A model generated the notes under the pieces. That model was not told the origin of the DNA, did not search any database, and was given only the letters and a program-made list of their open reading frames with translations. A DNA stretch of 36,516 nucleotides from Candidatus Vecturithrix granuli (GTDB lineage Bacteria; Moduliflexota; Moduliflexia; Moduliflexales; Moduliflexaceae). Shown piece after piece: positions 6,311 to 13,709 of the stretch (positions within the stretch are counted from its first letter, which is position 1; each line of letters starts with the position of its first letter). A program made the position numbers and the translations under genes. The stretch covers positions 526,920 to 563,435 of the forward strand of contig DF820470.1 in NCBI GenBank assembly GCA_000739535.1. Reading direction: 5' to 3'.

Positions 6311-7474
6311 ATGATGGATGCTCGCATAGAGACTATTCTGCAAGGAGAGTCGGAAACCGTTGAATTCAAAAAATCAACGTCGTTAGTAAAGGAAGCGATT
6401 CAAACCCTGTGCGCTTTTGCCAATCATCATGGGGGATATGTCGTGTTTGGCATTGATGATCACGGGCGGGTACTTGGGCAGCAGGTAAGCGATGATACCC
6501 TGAAAAATATTGCCAATGAGGTCAAACTGAATACTGACCCGAAGTTATACCCCTCGATTGAAACGATAGAAATTCAGGGGAAAACGTGTGTTCTGGTCGC
6601 CATTGAAGAAAGCCCTCTGAAGCCGCATTTTGCGTATGGTCGTCCGTATCGCCGCGTTGGGACAGTGAATCAGCAGATTGATCGTGACATGTATGAATAT
6701 CTGTTACAACAACGCTTCAATGGATATGGGTTTGACCATCAACTCTGCCAGGGGGCCGCGCTCAAGGATCTCGATCCGGACATCATCACTTACTTTCTGG
6801 AAACTGCGAATACCGTGAGGAATTTGAATGAACAGATTTTTCTCCCTCACAATATCCTGCTTGAAAAATTAGATTTGAGCAGAGAAGGGCAATTGACGAA
6901 TGCCGCGGTATTACTATTCGGACGCAATCCCATGCATTTTTTCCTCCAGCATTATGAAACCAAGTGCGGATTATTTCCTTCGGATGAGGGCTATGATGAA
7001 ATTCTTGATGATCGCGAATGGCGATCAAACCTGCTCCTGATGTTTCTGGATGTGTTTGGGTATATGACGGAACATATTCACAAACAAACCCGGAAGAATG
7101 CTGTGTACCGCACGGAAGAGTATGAATTTCCCCTGACTGCGATCCGAGAGTGTATCGTGAATATGCTGGTGCATCGAGATTTCAGGCAGAACATCAAAAA
7201 TACGATAGAGATTCGTCCGGCCGCGATCACATTCATGAATCCGGCGCATTTATTTGCGCCAGCCATTACAATTGACCTGCTGAAAAAGCCCCATGTTTCC
7301 CGTCCGGGCAATAAGCTGATCGCCAAAATTTTTCATTTGATGGGTTTATTCGAGAGCTGGGGCAGCGGGACATTAAAAATTGTCACCGGCATTCGTCACG
7401 CCGGAAACCCCGAACCACAGTTTGATTTCGCCAACGGCCTGTTCCGTGTCATTCTGCCACGTAAGGAGGCATGA
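6311..7474 (+). CDS. AlbA_2 / Schlafen-like ATP-binding domain protein (putative transcriptional regulator)
   Basis: The 387-residue protein starts with ILQGESETVEFKKSTS and AFANHHGGYVVFGIDDHGRVLG, the hallmark of the AlbA_2 (divergent AAA-4, Schlafen-like) domain at about 5-130. A middle helical region follows. A C-terminal GHKL-like segment carries AIRECIVNMLVHRDF (about 275-290) and a late GLFESWGSGT, as in proteins often labelled 'RecG-related helicase' or 'transcriptional regulator'. GGAGG at 6300-6304 serves ATG 6311, or 6314. Relatives occur both as regulators and in anti-phage loci; nothing here decides between these. A truncated ORF overlaps its stop. Confidence 0.88.
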   Translation: MMDARIETILQGESETVEFKKSTSLVKEAIQTLCAFANHHGGYVVFGIDDHGRVLGQQVSDDTLKNIANEVKLNTDPKLYPSIETIEIQGKTCVLVAIEESPLKPHFAYGRPYRRVGTVNQQIDRDMYEYLLQQRFNGYGFDHQLCQGAALKDLDPDIITYFLETANTVRNLNEQIFLPHNILLEKLDLSREGQLTNAAVLLFGRNPMHFFLQHYETKCGLFPSDEGYDEILDDREWRSNLLLMFLDVFGYMTEHIHKQTRKNAVYRTEEYEFPLTAIRECIVNMLVHRDFRQNIKNTIEIRPAAITFMNPAHLFAPAITIDLLKKPHVSRPGNKLIAKIFHLMGLFESWGSGTLKIVTGIRHAGNPEPQFDFANGLFRVILPRKEA

Positions 7475-7533
7475 TGGATCATACTGAGGCGGCGTCGCGA
7501 TGTCTCAGCCTATTGGGGTTGGTCATGGTATAA
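7474..7533 (+). pseudogene. 5' stub of a gene cut by a family 3 element end
   Basis: ATG 7474, placed 4 nt after GGAGG and overlapping the AlbA_2 stop, encodes MDHTEAASRCLSLLGLVMV and stops at 7533. That is exactly where the family 3 terminal sequence (7533-7553) begins. The coupling looks like a real downstream operon gene whose remainder was lost at the element junction. The original product cannot be told. Confidence 0.35.
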
Positions 7534-7553
7534 TAAAGTGAGTTCGGGACAAG
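7533..7553. repeat. Solo end of family 3 element
   Basis: It matches 19 of 21 bases of the terminal inverted repeat at 8188-8208 (gtgagttcggga core). No opposite end is seen nearby. It is followed within 6 bp by a family 2 element, so insertions may be nested. Confidence 0.5.
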
Positions 7554-7558
7554 GTTTT

Positions 7559-7661
7559 TACAGCATTATTCATAACGATTGACACGGCTAAAAACCAGGT
7601 TTCTTCAAGAAACCTGGTTTTTGTGACAGGTATCAGGTCAACGGTTCTGCATAATGCTGTA
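7559..7661. repeat. Palindromic element, family 2 copy 2
   Basis: The ends are tacagcattattca and tgcataatgctgta, with inner cgaTTGACAC and GGTCAACGG, as in the copy at 4020-4136. Its centre is different, being the terminator-like hairpin at 7589-7622. It is non-coding. Confidence 0.65.
7589..7622. terminator. Bidirectional terminator-type hairpin
   Basis: A near-perfect stem (aaaaaccaggtttctt and its complement) is flanked by an A-run on the left and a T-run on the right, so it can terminate in both directions. It shares the TTTCTTsAAGAAAC core with the hairpins at 14282 and 15187. Confidence 0.65.
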
Positions 7662-7857
7662 GCCCCAGCGGGGCGGGATGTGGGTAGCACAAGAGGCATC
7701 CCCTGCTGTCCTGTTGAGTCCCGGAGGGACGGTATATGTGGAGAAGTTTAAGCACGTCGGGAACTTCCGTGCGCCCCACATACTGCCTCTCCGAGGCTCA
7801 TCAGAAATGAGGGCGCGGACAGTTTCTACACGTATAATTCTTTCCTCTGCAATGACC
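7662..7857. other. Non-coding spacer with weak palindromes
   Basis: It contains GTCCCGGAGGGAC and an imperfect hairpin at about 7733-7782 (tatgtgg opposite ccacata). The phrase 'cccgaagggacggtatatgg' type recurs at 8226-8243, so this is probably decayed repeat DNA. No gene is supported. Confidence 0.35.
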
Positions 7858-7894
7858 TCACTTTGTCCACAGGAGGTAACTGGGACAGGACGCT

Positions 7895-8091
7895 GGCCGG
7901 CCAGTATTAATAAGCACTTTCGAAGTAAATGGCTGTAATGTGATGTTACAGCTCACCGGATTTTGATCCAAATCCTGATAAAGCGTGGTGCCTAAATTGA
8001 AAACTTTGGCAGCTTTGGTGTCGTTGTAAAAGATTTCCGCATTGTTTGAAGCGCCAGGATTAAGGGTGAACCAATGCTTCAATGTCATCAT
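7895..8091 (-). pseudogene. C-terminal remnant of a right-handed beta-helix surface protein
   Basis: The minus frame reads WFTLNPGASNNAEIFYNDTK followed by AAKVFNLGTTLYQDLDQNPV and SCNITLQPFTSKVLIN. This resembles the closing strand and 'DLDGNPVSGSITLQPFTSKVLI' tail I associate with parallel beta-helix/pectate-lyase-like exported proteins. Nothing upstream (to the right) continues the fold, so only the tail survives. A short open frame runs on to 7858 but is not family-like. Confidence 0.45.
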
Positions 8092-8187
8092 TCCTTATCT
8101 ACACACGATCTTCATCTGCCTGCCAGGAGAAGATCTCGAGGTGAGTCAACTTTTTTTGCCTGGCACCTTCCGCCCAGACACCCTATG

Positions 8188-8436
8188 ATAACGTGAGTTC
8201 GGGATAAGAAAAACGCTGTAAAAGTCCCGAAGGGACGGGATATGGTAGCCCAGGGTGTCAGCCCTGGGGCTGAAAATCCGATGTGTGTGCTCTCCCCTCC
8301 CCTCCCCGTGTTCTGCCGCCGCTCGCGGCGGCAGAACACGGGGAGGGGGAACCCGTTTCTTGTCCCAGGGTTCACACCCTGGGCTACCAGATTTTGCCCC
8401 GTTGGGGCTTACAAGCTTATCCCGAACTCACGTTAT
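8188..8436. repeat. 249-bp MITE-like element, family 3
   Basis: Perfect 21-bp terminal inverted repeats lie at 8188-8208 (ataacgtgagttcgggataa plus g) and 8416-8436. Nested inside are a second inverted pair (tagcccaggg / ccctgggcta) and a central perfect hairpin of about 23 bp per arm (gtgttctgccgccgc and complement). It has no transposase ORF. It resembles a non-autonomous element or a highly structured intergenic repeat. Confidence 0.72.
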
Positions 8437-8454
8437 TTAGTACGTAGTGCTTCA

Positions 8455-8565
8455 AGTATTGTAGGAATGGCAAGCCTCTCATCAGCTTCCTGCCTACCTT
8501 GTAGCGGTTGCAGTGTGGATCGCCTATGGTGAATTGAAGGAGGGAGGCTCGCTTTTTCTACAATA
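8455..8565. repeat. Imperfect long inverted repeat
   Basis: gtattgtaggaatggcaagc near the left end pairs imperfectly with gaggctcgctttttctacaa plus tac at the right end, about 16 of 22. The interior has no ORF. It may be another decayed palindromic element. Confidence 0.35.
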
Positions 8566-8643
8566 CCGTATCGCTTACGGCGAAAAGTCTGGTAAATAGT
8601 TACATTTTTCATGAGAAATGCATGATAAGGAGTAACACAATCT

Positions 8644-8796
8644 ATGAGAACTCTGGCGTTAGATATTCCCGAAGAGGCGTTGGTTTCTGCGAAAATTCCC
8701 AGAAATCCCTGGAAAACCGATTTGAAACGTGAACTTGCGCTTCAGTTGTATCGCGAAAATATGATTTCCTTTTTGGCTGTTAAAGCCAAACTTTGA
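8644..8796 (+). pseudogene. UPF0175-family (antitoxin-like) gene truncated by a family 2 element
   Basis: ATG 8644 with AAGGAG about 12 nt upstream encodes MRTLALDIPEEALVSAKIPR, then NPWKTDLKRELALQLYRENMISF. This is the N-terminal half of the UPF0175 family (usual length about 80-90). The family sequence stops near 8770, and the rest of the frame (LAVKAKL, stop 8794-8796) is translated from the repeat at 8774-8836. UPF0175 proteins are small helix-turn-helix, antitoxin-like proteins often next to a PIN-like toxin; none remains here. Confidence 0.65.
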
Positions 8797-8836
8797 CATT
8801 CCTTGTCTAGTGTCAACAGAACTGTATAATGCTGTA
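8774..8836. repeat. Right half of a family 2 element
   Basis: ggctgttaaagccaaacttt, gacattcc, gtgtcaac and the terminal tataatgctgtaa align base for base, with few changes, to 4074-4136. The left half is absent; truncated UPF0175 coding sequence takes its place. Confidence 0.62.
8803..8830 (+). promoter_or_regulatory. Element-borne promoter for the URO-D family gene
   Basis: TTGTCT (8803-8808), a 16-nt spacer and a consensus TATAAT (8825-8830) lie inside the right end of the family 2 element, 33 nt before ATG 8863. In the other copies the -10 position reads CATAAT, so this copy has the stronger box. Confidence 0.5.
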
Positions 8837-8862
8837 ACTTGCAAGGTAGAGGAAATACTGAG

Positions 8863-9918
8863 ATGAACGAGAAACAACGAATTAAAGCGTGTATTGCTTT
8901 TCAAGAAACCGATAAATTTCCCTGGCAAATCAATTATACCTCTCAAATAGGTGCGCGACTCATGAATGATCTTGGCCTTCGAGAACAACATTATGACGTG
9001 TTAGGGAAGAATATCTATGCGTTTAATGAACTTGATAATTTCCTGGGCAATCATATTGCTGCTCGTCTTCGAACCAGGGCGGTCAATAGCGTTAATGAGG
9101 TCCAACCGGGAATGTGGCAGGATGAATGGGGCGTTGTATGGGATCGAACCATTGACAAAGACATCGGAACGCCTGTGAATTGTCCGCTGGAAAATATGGA
9201 GTTGAGTAAGCTTGTTGTGCCAGATCCTGACGATCCGCGGCGGTATGCGCACTTCGAGCCAATTATCCGGGCCAATCCGGATCGTTACTTGTTAGCGAGA
9301 CGAGCGTATTGCTTGTTTGAGAGGGCCTGGTCATTGCGAGGCATGCAAAATCTCCTGATGGATTTCATACTCAATCCCTCCTTTGTGCATGAATTATTTG
9401 AAAAAATCACAGATTTTAATCTGAGGGTTGTTAAGAACCTGACTAATTTTCCCATTGGCGGGATCTATTTTGGCGATGATTGGGGAGGACAACGCGGCCT
9501 ACTCATGAGTCCTGCCACCTGGCGCAAGTTTATCAAACCCTATATGCAGCGAATTTATGACCAGGCTCATCAGCAAGGCTATGATGTCTTTATCCATAGT
9601 TGTGGAAACAATTCGTTAATTATGGATGACCTGATCGAAATCGGAGTGAATGTCTTTAACCCCTTTCAGCCGGAAGTCATTGATGTGGCAGAACTTATAC
9701 AAAAGTATGCGCATAAGTTAGCTTTTTATGGAGGATTAAGCATTCAACACACACTTCCCTTTGGTACACCGGAGGACGTCCGGCAGGAGGTCGAACATCG
9801 TTTAGGACTTGCTCGACAATACGGAGGGCTGATCATCTCTCCCGCCCATGATATGCCACCTGATATTCCCACAGAAAATGTTCTTTCAATGCTTAAAATC
9901 CTTCACGCACAAGCGTAA
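8863..9918 (+). CDS. Uroporphyrinogen decarboxylase (URO-D) family protein
   Basis: The start at ATG 8863 (AGAGGA at 8848-8853, 9 nt) gives 351 residues; a TTG at 8839 would extend it but lies in repeat DNA. The order of LFERAWSLRGMQNLLMDFIL, GGIYFGDDWGGQRGLLMSPATWRKFIKPYMQRIYD, VFIHSCGNNSLIMDDLIEIGVNVFNPFQPEVID, LAFYGGLSIQHTLPFGTPEDVRQEV and GGLIISPAHDMPPDIPTENV is that of the URO-D superfamily. No other haem gene is present. The IHSCGN and D-W-G segments are like the corrinoid methyltransferase (MtaA/CmuA-like) and sugar-associated branch rather than true HemE. Activity is unassigned. It converges on a peptidase remnant. Confidence 0.85.
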   Translation: MNEKQRIKACIAFQETDKFPWQINYTSQIGARLMNDLGLREQHYDVLGKNIYAFNELDNFLGNHIAARLRTRAVNSVNEVQPGMWQDEWGVVWDRTIDKDIGTPVNCPLENMELSKLVVPDPDDPRRYAHFEPIIRANPDRYLLARRAYCLFERAWSLRGMQNLLMDFILNPSFVHELFEKITDFNLRVVKNLTNFPIGGIYFGDDWGGQRGLLMSPATWRKFIKPYMQRIYDQAHQQGYDVFIHSCGNNSLIMDDLIEIGVNVFNPFQPEVIDVAELIQKYAHKLAFYGGLSIQHTLPFGTPEDVRQEVEHRLGLARQYGGLIISPAHDMPPDIPTENVLSMLKILHAQA

Positions 9919-10329
9919 ATATGTGATCGGTCTTTTTCGGTGTGGGTGATGTCTGTGCAAAGCTGGATGAATTTCTCAGCGGTGATAGTAAGGGCAGGTC
10001 TTTGGTTGATGACAAAAATCATGTGATCGCTTTGATACCAGAGTTCTCCTTCATACAACTCAGAATGAGGGTTCAAGCTCTGTCGGATATGATCCGCAAG
10101 GGGTTGTGGACAGCCGTACAAGGAATAGCTGGTTTTACCGTCATAATAGCCTGCTCCGTCCAGATTGATCACAAGCTGAATCTGGTCAAACATGGCTTTA
10201 TTAGTCGTAAGATACAGTGCTTGACCAGAGGCGGCATAATAATCTTCGCCGTATTCCCAGCCAATACAGGTAAATTCAGGGTACGAGGTTTCAAAGTCGA
10301 AAGCTGCAATCGTGTTCGCAAAAAAATCC
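9903..10329 (-). pseudogene. C-terminal remnant of an M28-family peptidase
   Basis: Read on the minus strand from about 10329, the frame gives EYGEDYYAASGQALYLTTNK, then IQLVINLDGAGYYDGKTSYS, LYEGELWYQSDHMIFVINQR and ITHTEKDRSHI before the stop at 9903. This matches the second half of M28 zinc aminopeptidases: NGEDYY with a catalytic Glu, the NxDGAG segment, WYQSDH and the final ITHTxKD His ligand. The N-terminal half, with the first metal ligands, is missing, and stops close the frame just upstream, so it is a relic. Confidence 0.6.
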
Positions 10330-10332
10330 GTT

Positions 10333-10519
10333 CAACGCTACAAGCATGAAGATAATCGTGGTAAAGTGTGGTATTTTCACCGTCCAATTTTTCGGTGACA
10401 ACAATGTCCTTCAATTGTCCAAGATGCTGGATGGAATCTAACGCGATGTCACCTTCTAATCTTCCGGGTGACCGGGGTAAATTGGGTGTTCGTGGGTATT
10501 TGGTCGAATCAGAATTCAT
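10333..10519 (-). pseudogene. N-terminal remnant of an RNA ligase family gene
   Basis: ATG 10519 opens MNSDSTKYPRTPNLPRSPGR, then IALDSIQHLGQLKDIVVTEK and LDGENTTLYHDYLHA. The EKLDGEN segment is the nucleotidyltransferase motif I with the adenylated Lys of the RNA_ligase family (DRB0094-like). After about 60 residues similarity ends. The frame runs into the M28 remnant read out of frame, and stops there. The downstream motifs III-V are absent, so it cannot be active. Confidence 0.6.
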
Positions 10520-10574
10520 CCTGTTACCGGTTCAAGAGATTTTGTGGTCTTGCGCTCTGATTCTTTTACTGAGA

Positions 10575-10658
10575 GAGAAGCAACAATATGTGTTTACAGC
10601 ATCTGAAGATGATACTACCCGGGCATGGCGAGTCTTTCGTAACACTCTCAGGAGTTGA
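10575..10658 (+). pseudogene. Terminal WD40-repeat fragment
   Basis: REKQQYVFTASEDDTTRAWR followed by VFRNTLRS resembles the last blade and tail (xVxTASxDxTxRxWxVF) of a WD40 protein. Nothing upstream in this frame continues the repeats. It is tiny and may be chance, but it lies among other gene relics. Confidence 0.35.
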
Positions 10659-10714
10659 TTAATTATGCCAATGAAATCTTACCTCGTCGGCTTACATCAC
10701 AAGAAAAAAAGTAG

Positions 10715-10818
10715 TGGTTAAATGGTAAGTGATGCCCGCTCGTTGAGCGAAGTCGAAACGAGCCACTTATTGTTCCCTTCGACTTCGCTCAGGGAACGCA
10801 TCACTTACCATTTAACCA
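10715..10818. repeat. 104-bp MITE-like element, family 4
   Basis: The 21-bp perfect terminal inverted repeats (tggttaaatggtaagtgatg plus c) lie at 10715-10735 and 10798-10818. The inner arms gttgagcgaagtcga and tcgacttcgctca also pair. It has no ORF. Related pieces lie at 17005-17062 and 19678-19706. Confidence 0.72.
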
Positions 10819-10917
10819 TTACCAGAAAAAAAACAATATTTTCTGGACATGGAGTAGTGACTTGGGGGATGATGAATTAACCATTCATTTGGGTCGCAGA
10901 ATTGGGACTGAGTGTCC

Positions 10918-10952
10918 TGAGTGAGTTCCGCAGTTTATGAAACTCGCTCAGA
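10918..10952. terminator. Possible 3' hairpin after the CBM9-like gene
   Basis: ctgagtgagttcc pairs imperfectly with gaaactcgctcag, about 20 nt downstream of the minus-strand stop at 10973. There is no U tract, so its role as terminator is uncertain. Confidence 0.3.
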
Positions 10953-10972
10953 CAAGGTGATCTTCATCAGAT

Positions 10973-12178
10973 TCATTTTTGAAAGATGAGTTCTCCCAGA
11001 CTGTGACTTTCGCCCCATTTCAAGGAAGAACTGGATAGGAGTTTCTCCTGTTTGCCTTCCTGGTCGGAATCGCTGATTGTGATGGAAAAGAGCGCGGAAC
11101 CGATCTTTTTATAGCCTTGCGGCAGCAACGCAAAGGGCACTGCAAATTCCAACAAATAGCCCTGGTCTGTTAACTTCGCCGCAATTGCAATCTCTGGCAG
11201 CGGATATTCGGAGACCGGCCGCTGACCTTGATACCACAAACGAGCTTCCGGCGCGAATTCAGCAAAATTTCCGGGAGAAACGCCGATTTGGACTTTCTCG
11301 CCATCTGCACTGGCAAACCAGAGTTCAATATGGTCGCCACGCAGCATCTTATCGCCGCTATAGGCCTGACTGAACAGATCATCATAGACTTCGATGAAAA
11401 AGTAGAGCTGCTCCTGATCGTAGCCCGCGTACATTTTGGCGGAAATATCAAAATCGCTTGTCCATTTTTCAAATCCGTAAGTGATCGGATTACCGACCGG
11501 AGAATTTTTGAGGTACCCGGGGTAGGAGAAAAGCACCCATTCGTCGTCCTGGCAGTCAAGGGCGGCGTTTTTAATCGGATAAGCGGCAAAGCGGTAGTAA
11601 TAGCGGAAATAATAGAGGCGTTTTCCGCCCACCTTTTCGGCTTCGCCCAGATATTCTACATAGACCTGACCAATGGCGGCGTCGAACCAGACCTGGGCTT
11701 TGGCGTGATCTTGTTCTAAGGTCGCATTATACACAATATCCGTGAGCTTGACCGAGTTTTCAAGAAATTTAAACGTGATGGCCGCGGGTTCGTTCGCCGT
11801 AATATCTGACACCAGTTTTCTGCCGTTAAAGGGGCACAAGAGTTCAAGCCGGCCGCTGCGAATCCACAGTGCCTGGGTTTGCGCCAGTTCGGTATTATAC
11901 ACCAGGTCCAGACGATTGCCTTCAAAACGGCGAGAGATGTAGTCGTCGCGATCAGAAATCAAGACGGTCAAGCCCTGCTGCGGGCCATCGCGGTAGATCA
12001 CGGCCACGTCATCAATGTAATCGCCGTTCAGATCGCCGCCGGTCATCAGCGCAATCCGGGTTTTATCTTGCAGTAACGGTTCCCACACGGATTTACGATC
12101 TTTCCATGAACTCTGGGCCAATACGATACCCGGTAGGAAGCTTAACAGCAGGAGACAGAGAGAAAGTTTCTTTAACAT
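10973..12178 (-). CDS. Exported protein with C-terminal CBM9/DOMON-like sugar-binding domain
   Basis: The 401-residue protein has a clear signal peptide (MLKKLSLCLLLLSFLPGIVLA, cleavage likely before QSS), so it is exported. GGDLNGDYIDDVAVIYRDG near residue 48 resembles an FG-GAP/VCBS-type Ca-binding loop. From about residue 230, FDISAKMYAGYDQEQLYFFIEVYDD and GDKMLRGDHIELWF have the pattern of family 9 carbohydrate-binding or DOMON-like domains. GGAGG at 12184-12188 is 5 nt from ATG 12178. It lies 132 nt downstream of the GH1 gene on the same strand, which fits a role in polysaccharide binding. The ligand is unknown. Confidence 0.75.
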   Translation of the reverse strand: MLKKLSLCLLLLSFLPGIVLAQSSWKDRKSVWEPLLQDKTRIALMTGGDLNGDYIDDVAVIYRDGPQQGLTVLISDRDDYISRRFEGNRLDLVYNTELAQTQALWIRSGRLELLCPFNGRKLVSDITANEPAAITFKFLENSVKLTDIVYNATLEQDHAKAQVWFDAAIGQVYVEYLGEAEKVGGKRLYYFRYYYRFAAYPIKNAALDCQDDEWVLFSYPGYLKNSPVGNPITYGFEKWTSDFDISAKMYAGYDQEQLYFFIEVYDDLFSQAYSGDKMLRGDHIELWFASADGEKVQIGVSPGNFAEFAPEARLWYQGQRPVSEYPLPEIAIAAKLTDQGYLLEFAVPFALLPQGYKKIGSALFSITISDSDQEGKQEKLLSSSSLKWGESHSLGELIFQK

Positions 12179-12196
12179 TATGTCCTCCCTTGAAAA

Positions 12197-12259
12197 TGTA
12201 GCGCGAAACTCCAGTTTCGCGCATTGTTGACAGCCACGAAATGGGAGTTTCGCGGTACA
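12197..12259. repeat. Palindromic repeat (gcgcgaaactcc family), copy 1
   Basis: tgtagcgcgaaactcc at the left is inverted as gggagtttcgcggtaca at the right, with an inner gcgcgaaactccagtttcgc palindrome. It lies in the leader of the CBM9-like gene. Close relatives are at 13710-13774 and 13997-14026. Confidence 0.65.
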
Positions 12260-12310
12260 AGGTTTTCATTTTTCTTTTCGCAGTTGCTTGCTGAAATTCT
12301 GTCTAAGGAC

Positions 12311-13687
12311 TTACCTGGTCAGATGGGTTCCATTAGTGGTGATCACCTCTTTGTACCAATAGGCCGAATCTTTGAGAATGCGTTGTTGGGTGCTAAAATC
12401 CACATATACCAGCCCGAAGCGCTGGAGATAGGCTTCAGCCCATTCAAAGTTATCTATCAGGGTCCAGACAAAATAGCCGCGGGCATCCACGCCGTCGTCA
12501 ATGGCGCGTTGATATTGCAGCAGATAACGCTGTAAAAAGTCAATGCGCTGTGGATCGTGTATCTTGCCGTCCAGGGAAATCCATTCGATGTTTGACATGC
12601 CGTTTTCCGTGACAATGATAGGCAGATGATAGCGTTCCCAGAAGAATTTGGGACCCCAATACAGGGATTCCGGCGTAACCGCCCAATATTCCTTGTTGCG
12701 GTCGCGGAAGGCGGTGTGTTTATCGCCTTCCGGGAAGGGCACTTGATGGGGCTGTCCCTGCTCATCAGCGCGAACCACAATTCCCTGATAATGATTGAAG
12801 CCGAAGAAATCTAAGGGCTGGCAGATTGTTTCCAGATCGCCCGGCTGAATCTGCGGCATGGCGCCGCCAAAGATGCGCAATCCGTCTTCAGGATAAGTTC
12901 CTGACAAGACCGGGTCCATCCACCAGGTGTTATTCCAGACCGAGGGTTCAGTGATGGAGAACATCGTCTGCCGGGCAGCGTCAAGATCTTCAGGGCGATC
13001 CGTTGCCGGAATGCTGATGAGGCCGACCGGCGCAAAACCGACCCGGGCCGGAGATTGGGCGTAAGCTCGAATCATCTGGACGGATTTGCCGTGCGCCAGC
13101 AAGGCATGGTGCGCGGCGCGCAAGACTTGCGCCAATCCTAATTTGTCGCCGGGCGCGTGCACGCCGAGCTGATGTCCCAGGCCGATAAAACACTGGGGTT
13201 CGTTGAGCGTCATCCAGTGCGCGACCCGATCGGAAAGGGCGTCAACCACCACTTTTGTATATTCCGCAAACCATTCCGGGCTGTGCGGATTGAGCCAGCC
13301 GCCCTGGCAATAGAGATCGTAGGGATAATCCCAGTGAAACAGGGTGATGTAAGGCGTGATACCGGCGGTCAATAGCTCATCAACCAGACGGTGGTAAAAA
13401 TCCAATCCTTTGGAATTGACTGCGCCTGTCCCTTCCGGCAGGATGCGCGGCCAGGAAAGCGAGAGACGGTAGGCTTTTAAGCCGATGGCCTTCATGATGG
13501 CGACATCTTCTTTGTAGCGGTGATAATGATCGCAGGCGATGTCGCCGGTATGCCCCTTAAAGACCATCCCGGTTTTACGGCAAAACATATCCCAGACTGA
13601 CCAGCCCTTGCCATCTTCAAACGCGGCGCCTTCAATTTGATACGATGCGGTGGCCGCACCCCACGCAAAATTTGCTGGAAAACTCAT
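12311..13687 (-). CDS. Glycoside hydrolase family 1 beta-glucosidase
   Basis: Starting at ATG 13687 (GGAG at 13698-13701, 10 nt upstream), the protein has 458 residues, the normal GH1 length. The open frame continues upstream only through repeat DNA. MSFPANFAWGAATASYQIEGA is the typical N-terminus. WMTLNEPQ carries acid/base E163, and IIVTENG carries nucleophile E361. RLSLSWPRILPEG and FHWDYP also fit. It hydrolyses terminal beta-D-glucosyl (or galactosyl) residues with retention. No signal peptide is seen, so it is probably cytoplasmic. It is co-oriented with the CBM9-like gene, suggesting use of plant-type or biofilm sugars. Its leader is preceded by a striking repeat array (13690-14240). 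Confidence 0.95.
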   Translation of the reverse strand: MSFPANFAWGAATASYQIEGAAFEDGKGWSVWDMFCRKTGMVFKGHTGDIACDHYHRYKEDVAIMKAIGLKAYRLSLSWPRILPEGTGAVNSKGLDFYHRLVDELLTAGITPYITLFHWDYPYDLYCQGGWLNPHSPEWFAEYTKVVVDALSDRVAHWMTLNEPQCFIGLGHQLGVHAPGDKLGLAQVLRAAHHALLAHGKSVQMIRAYAQSPARVGFAPVGLISIPATDRPEDLDAARQTMFSITEPSVWNNTWWMDPVLSGTYPEDGLRIFGGAMPQIQPGDLETICQPLDFFGFNHYQGIVVRADEQGQPHQVPFPEGDKHTAFRDRNKEYWAVTPESLYWGPKFFWERYHLPIIVTENGMSNIEWISLDGKIHDPQRIDFLQRYLLQYQRAIDDGVDARGYFVWTLIDNFEWAEAYLQRFGLVYVDFSTQQRILKDSAYWYKEVITTNGTHLTR

Positions 13688-13709
13688 AGTAGTATTTCTC
13701 CTTTGAAAA

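Noticed and set aside
6311-7474. Calling the AlbA_2 protein an anti-phage defence gene
   Set aside because: Schlafen-like proteins occur in defence, but the neighbours here (amrA, PHP phosphatase) are not defence genes, and no effector or toxin domain is present.
8112-8532. Overlapping ORFs across 8112-8532 on both strands
   Set aside because: They are translations of the family 3 element's inverted repeats; the peptide sequence is near-palindromic (FCRR...GRG), as expected from hairpin DNA.
10368-10658. 96-residue plus-strand ORF across the RNA ligase remnant
   Set aside because: Most of it is the antisense shadow of the ligase fragment. Only the last ~28 residues (WD40-like) look protein-like, and they are listed separately as a fragment.
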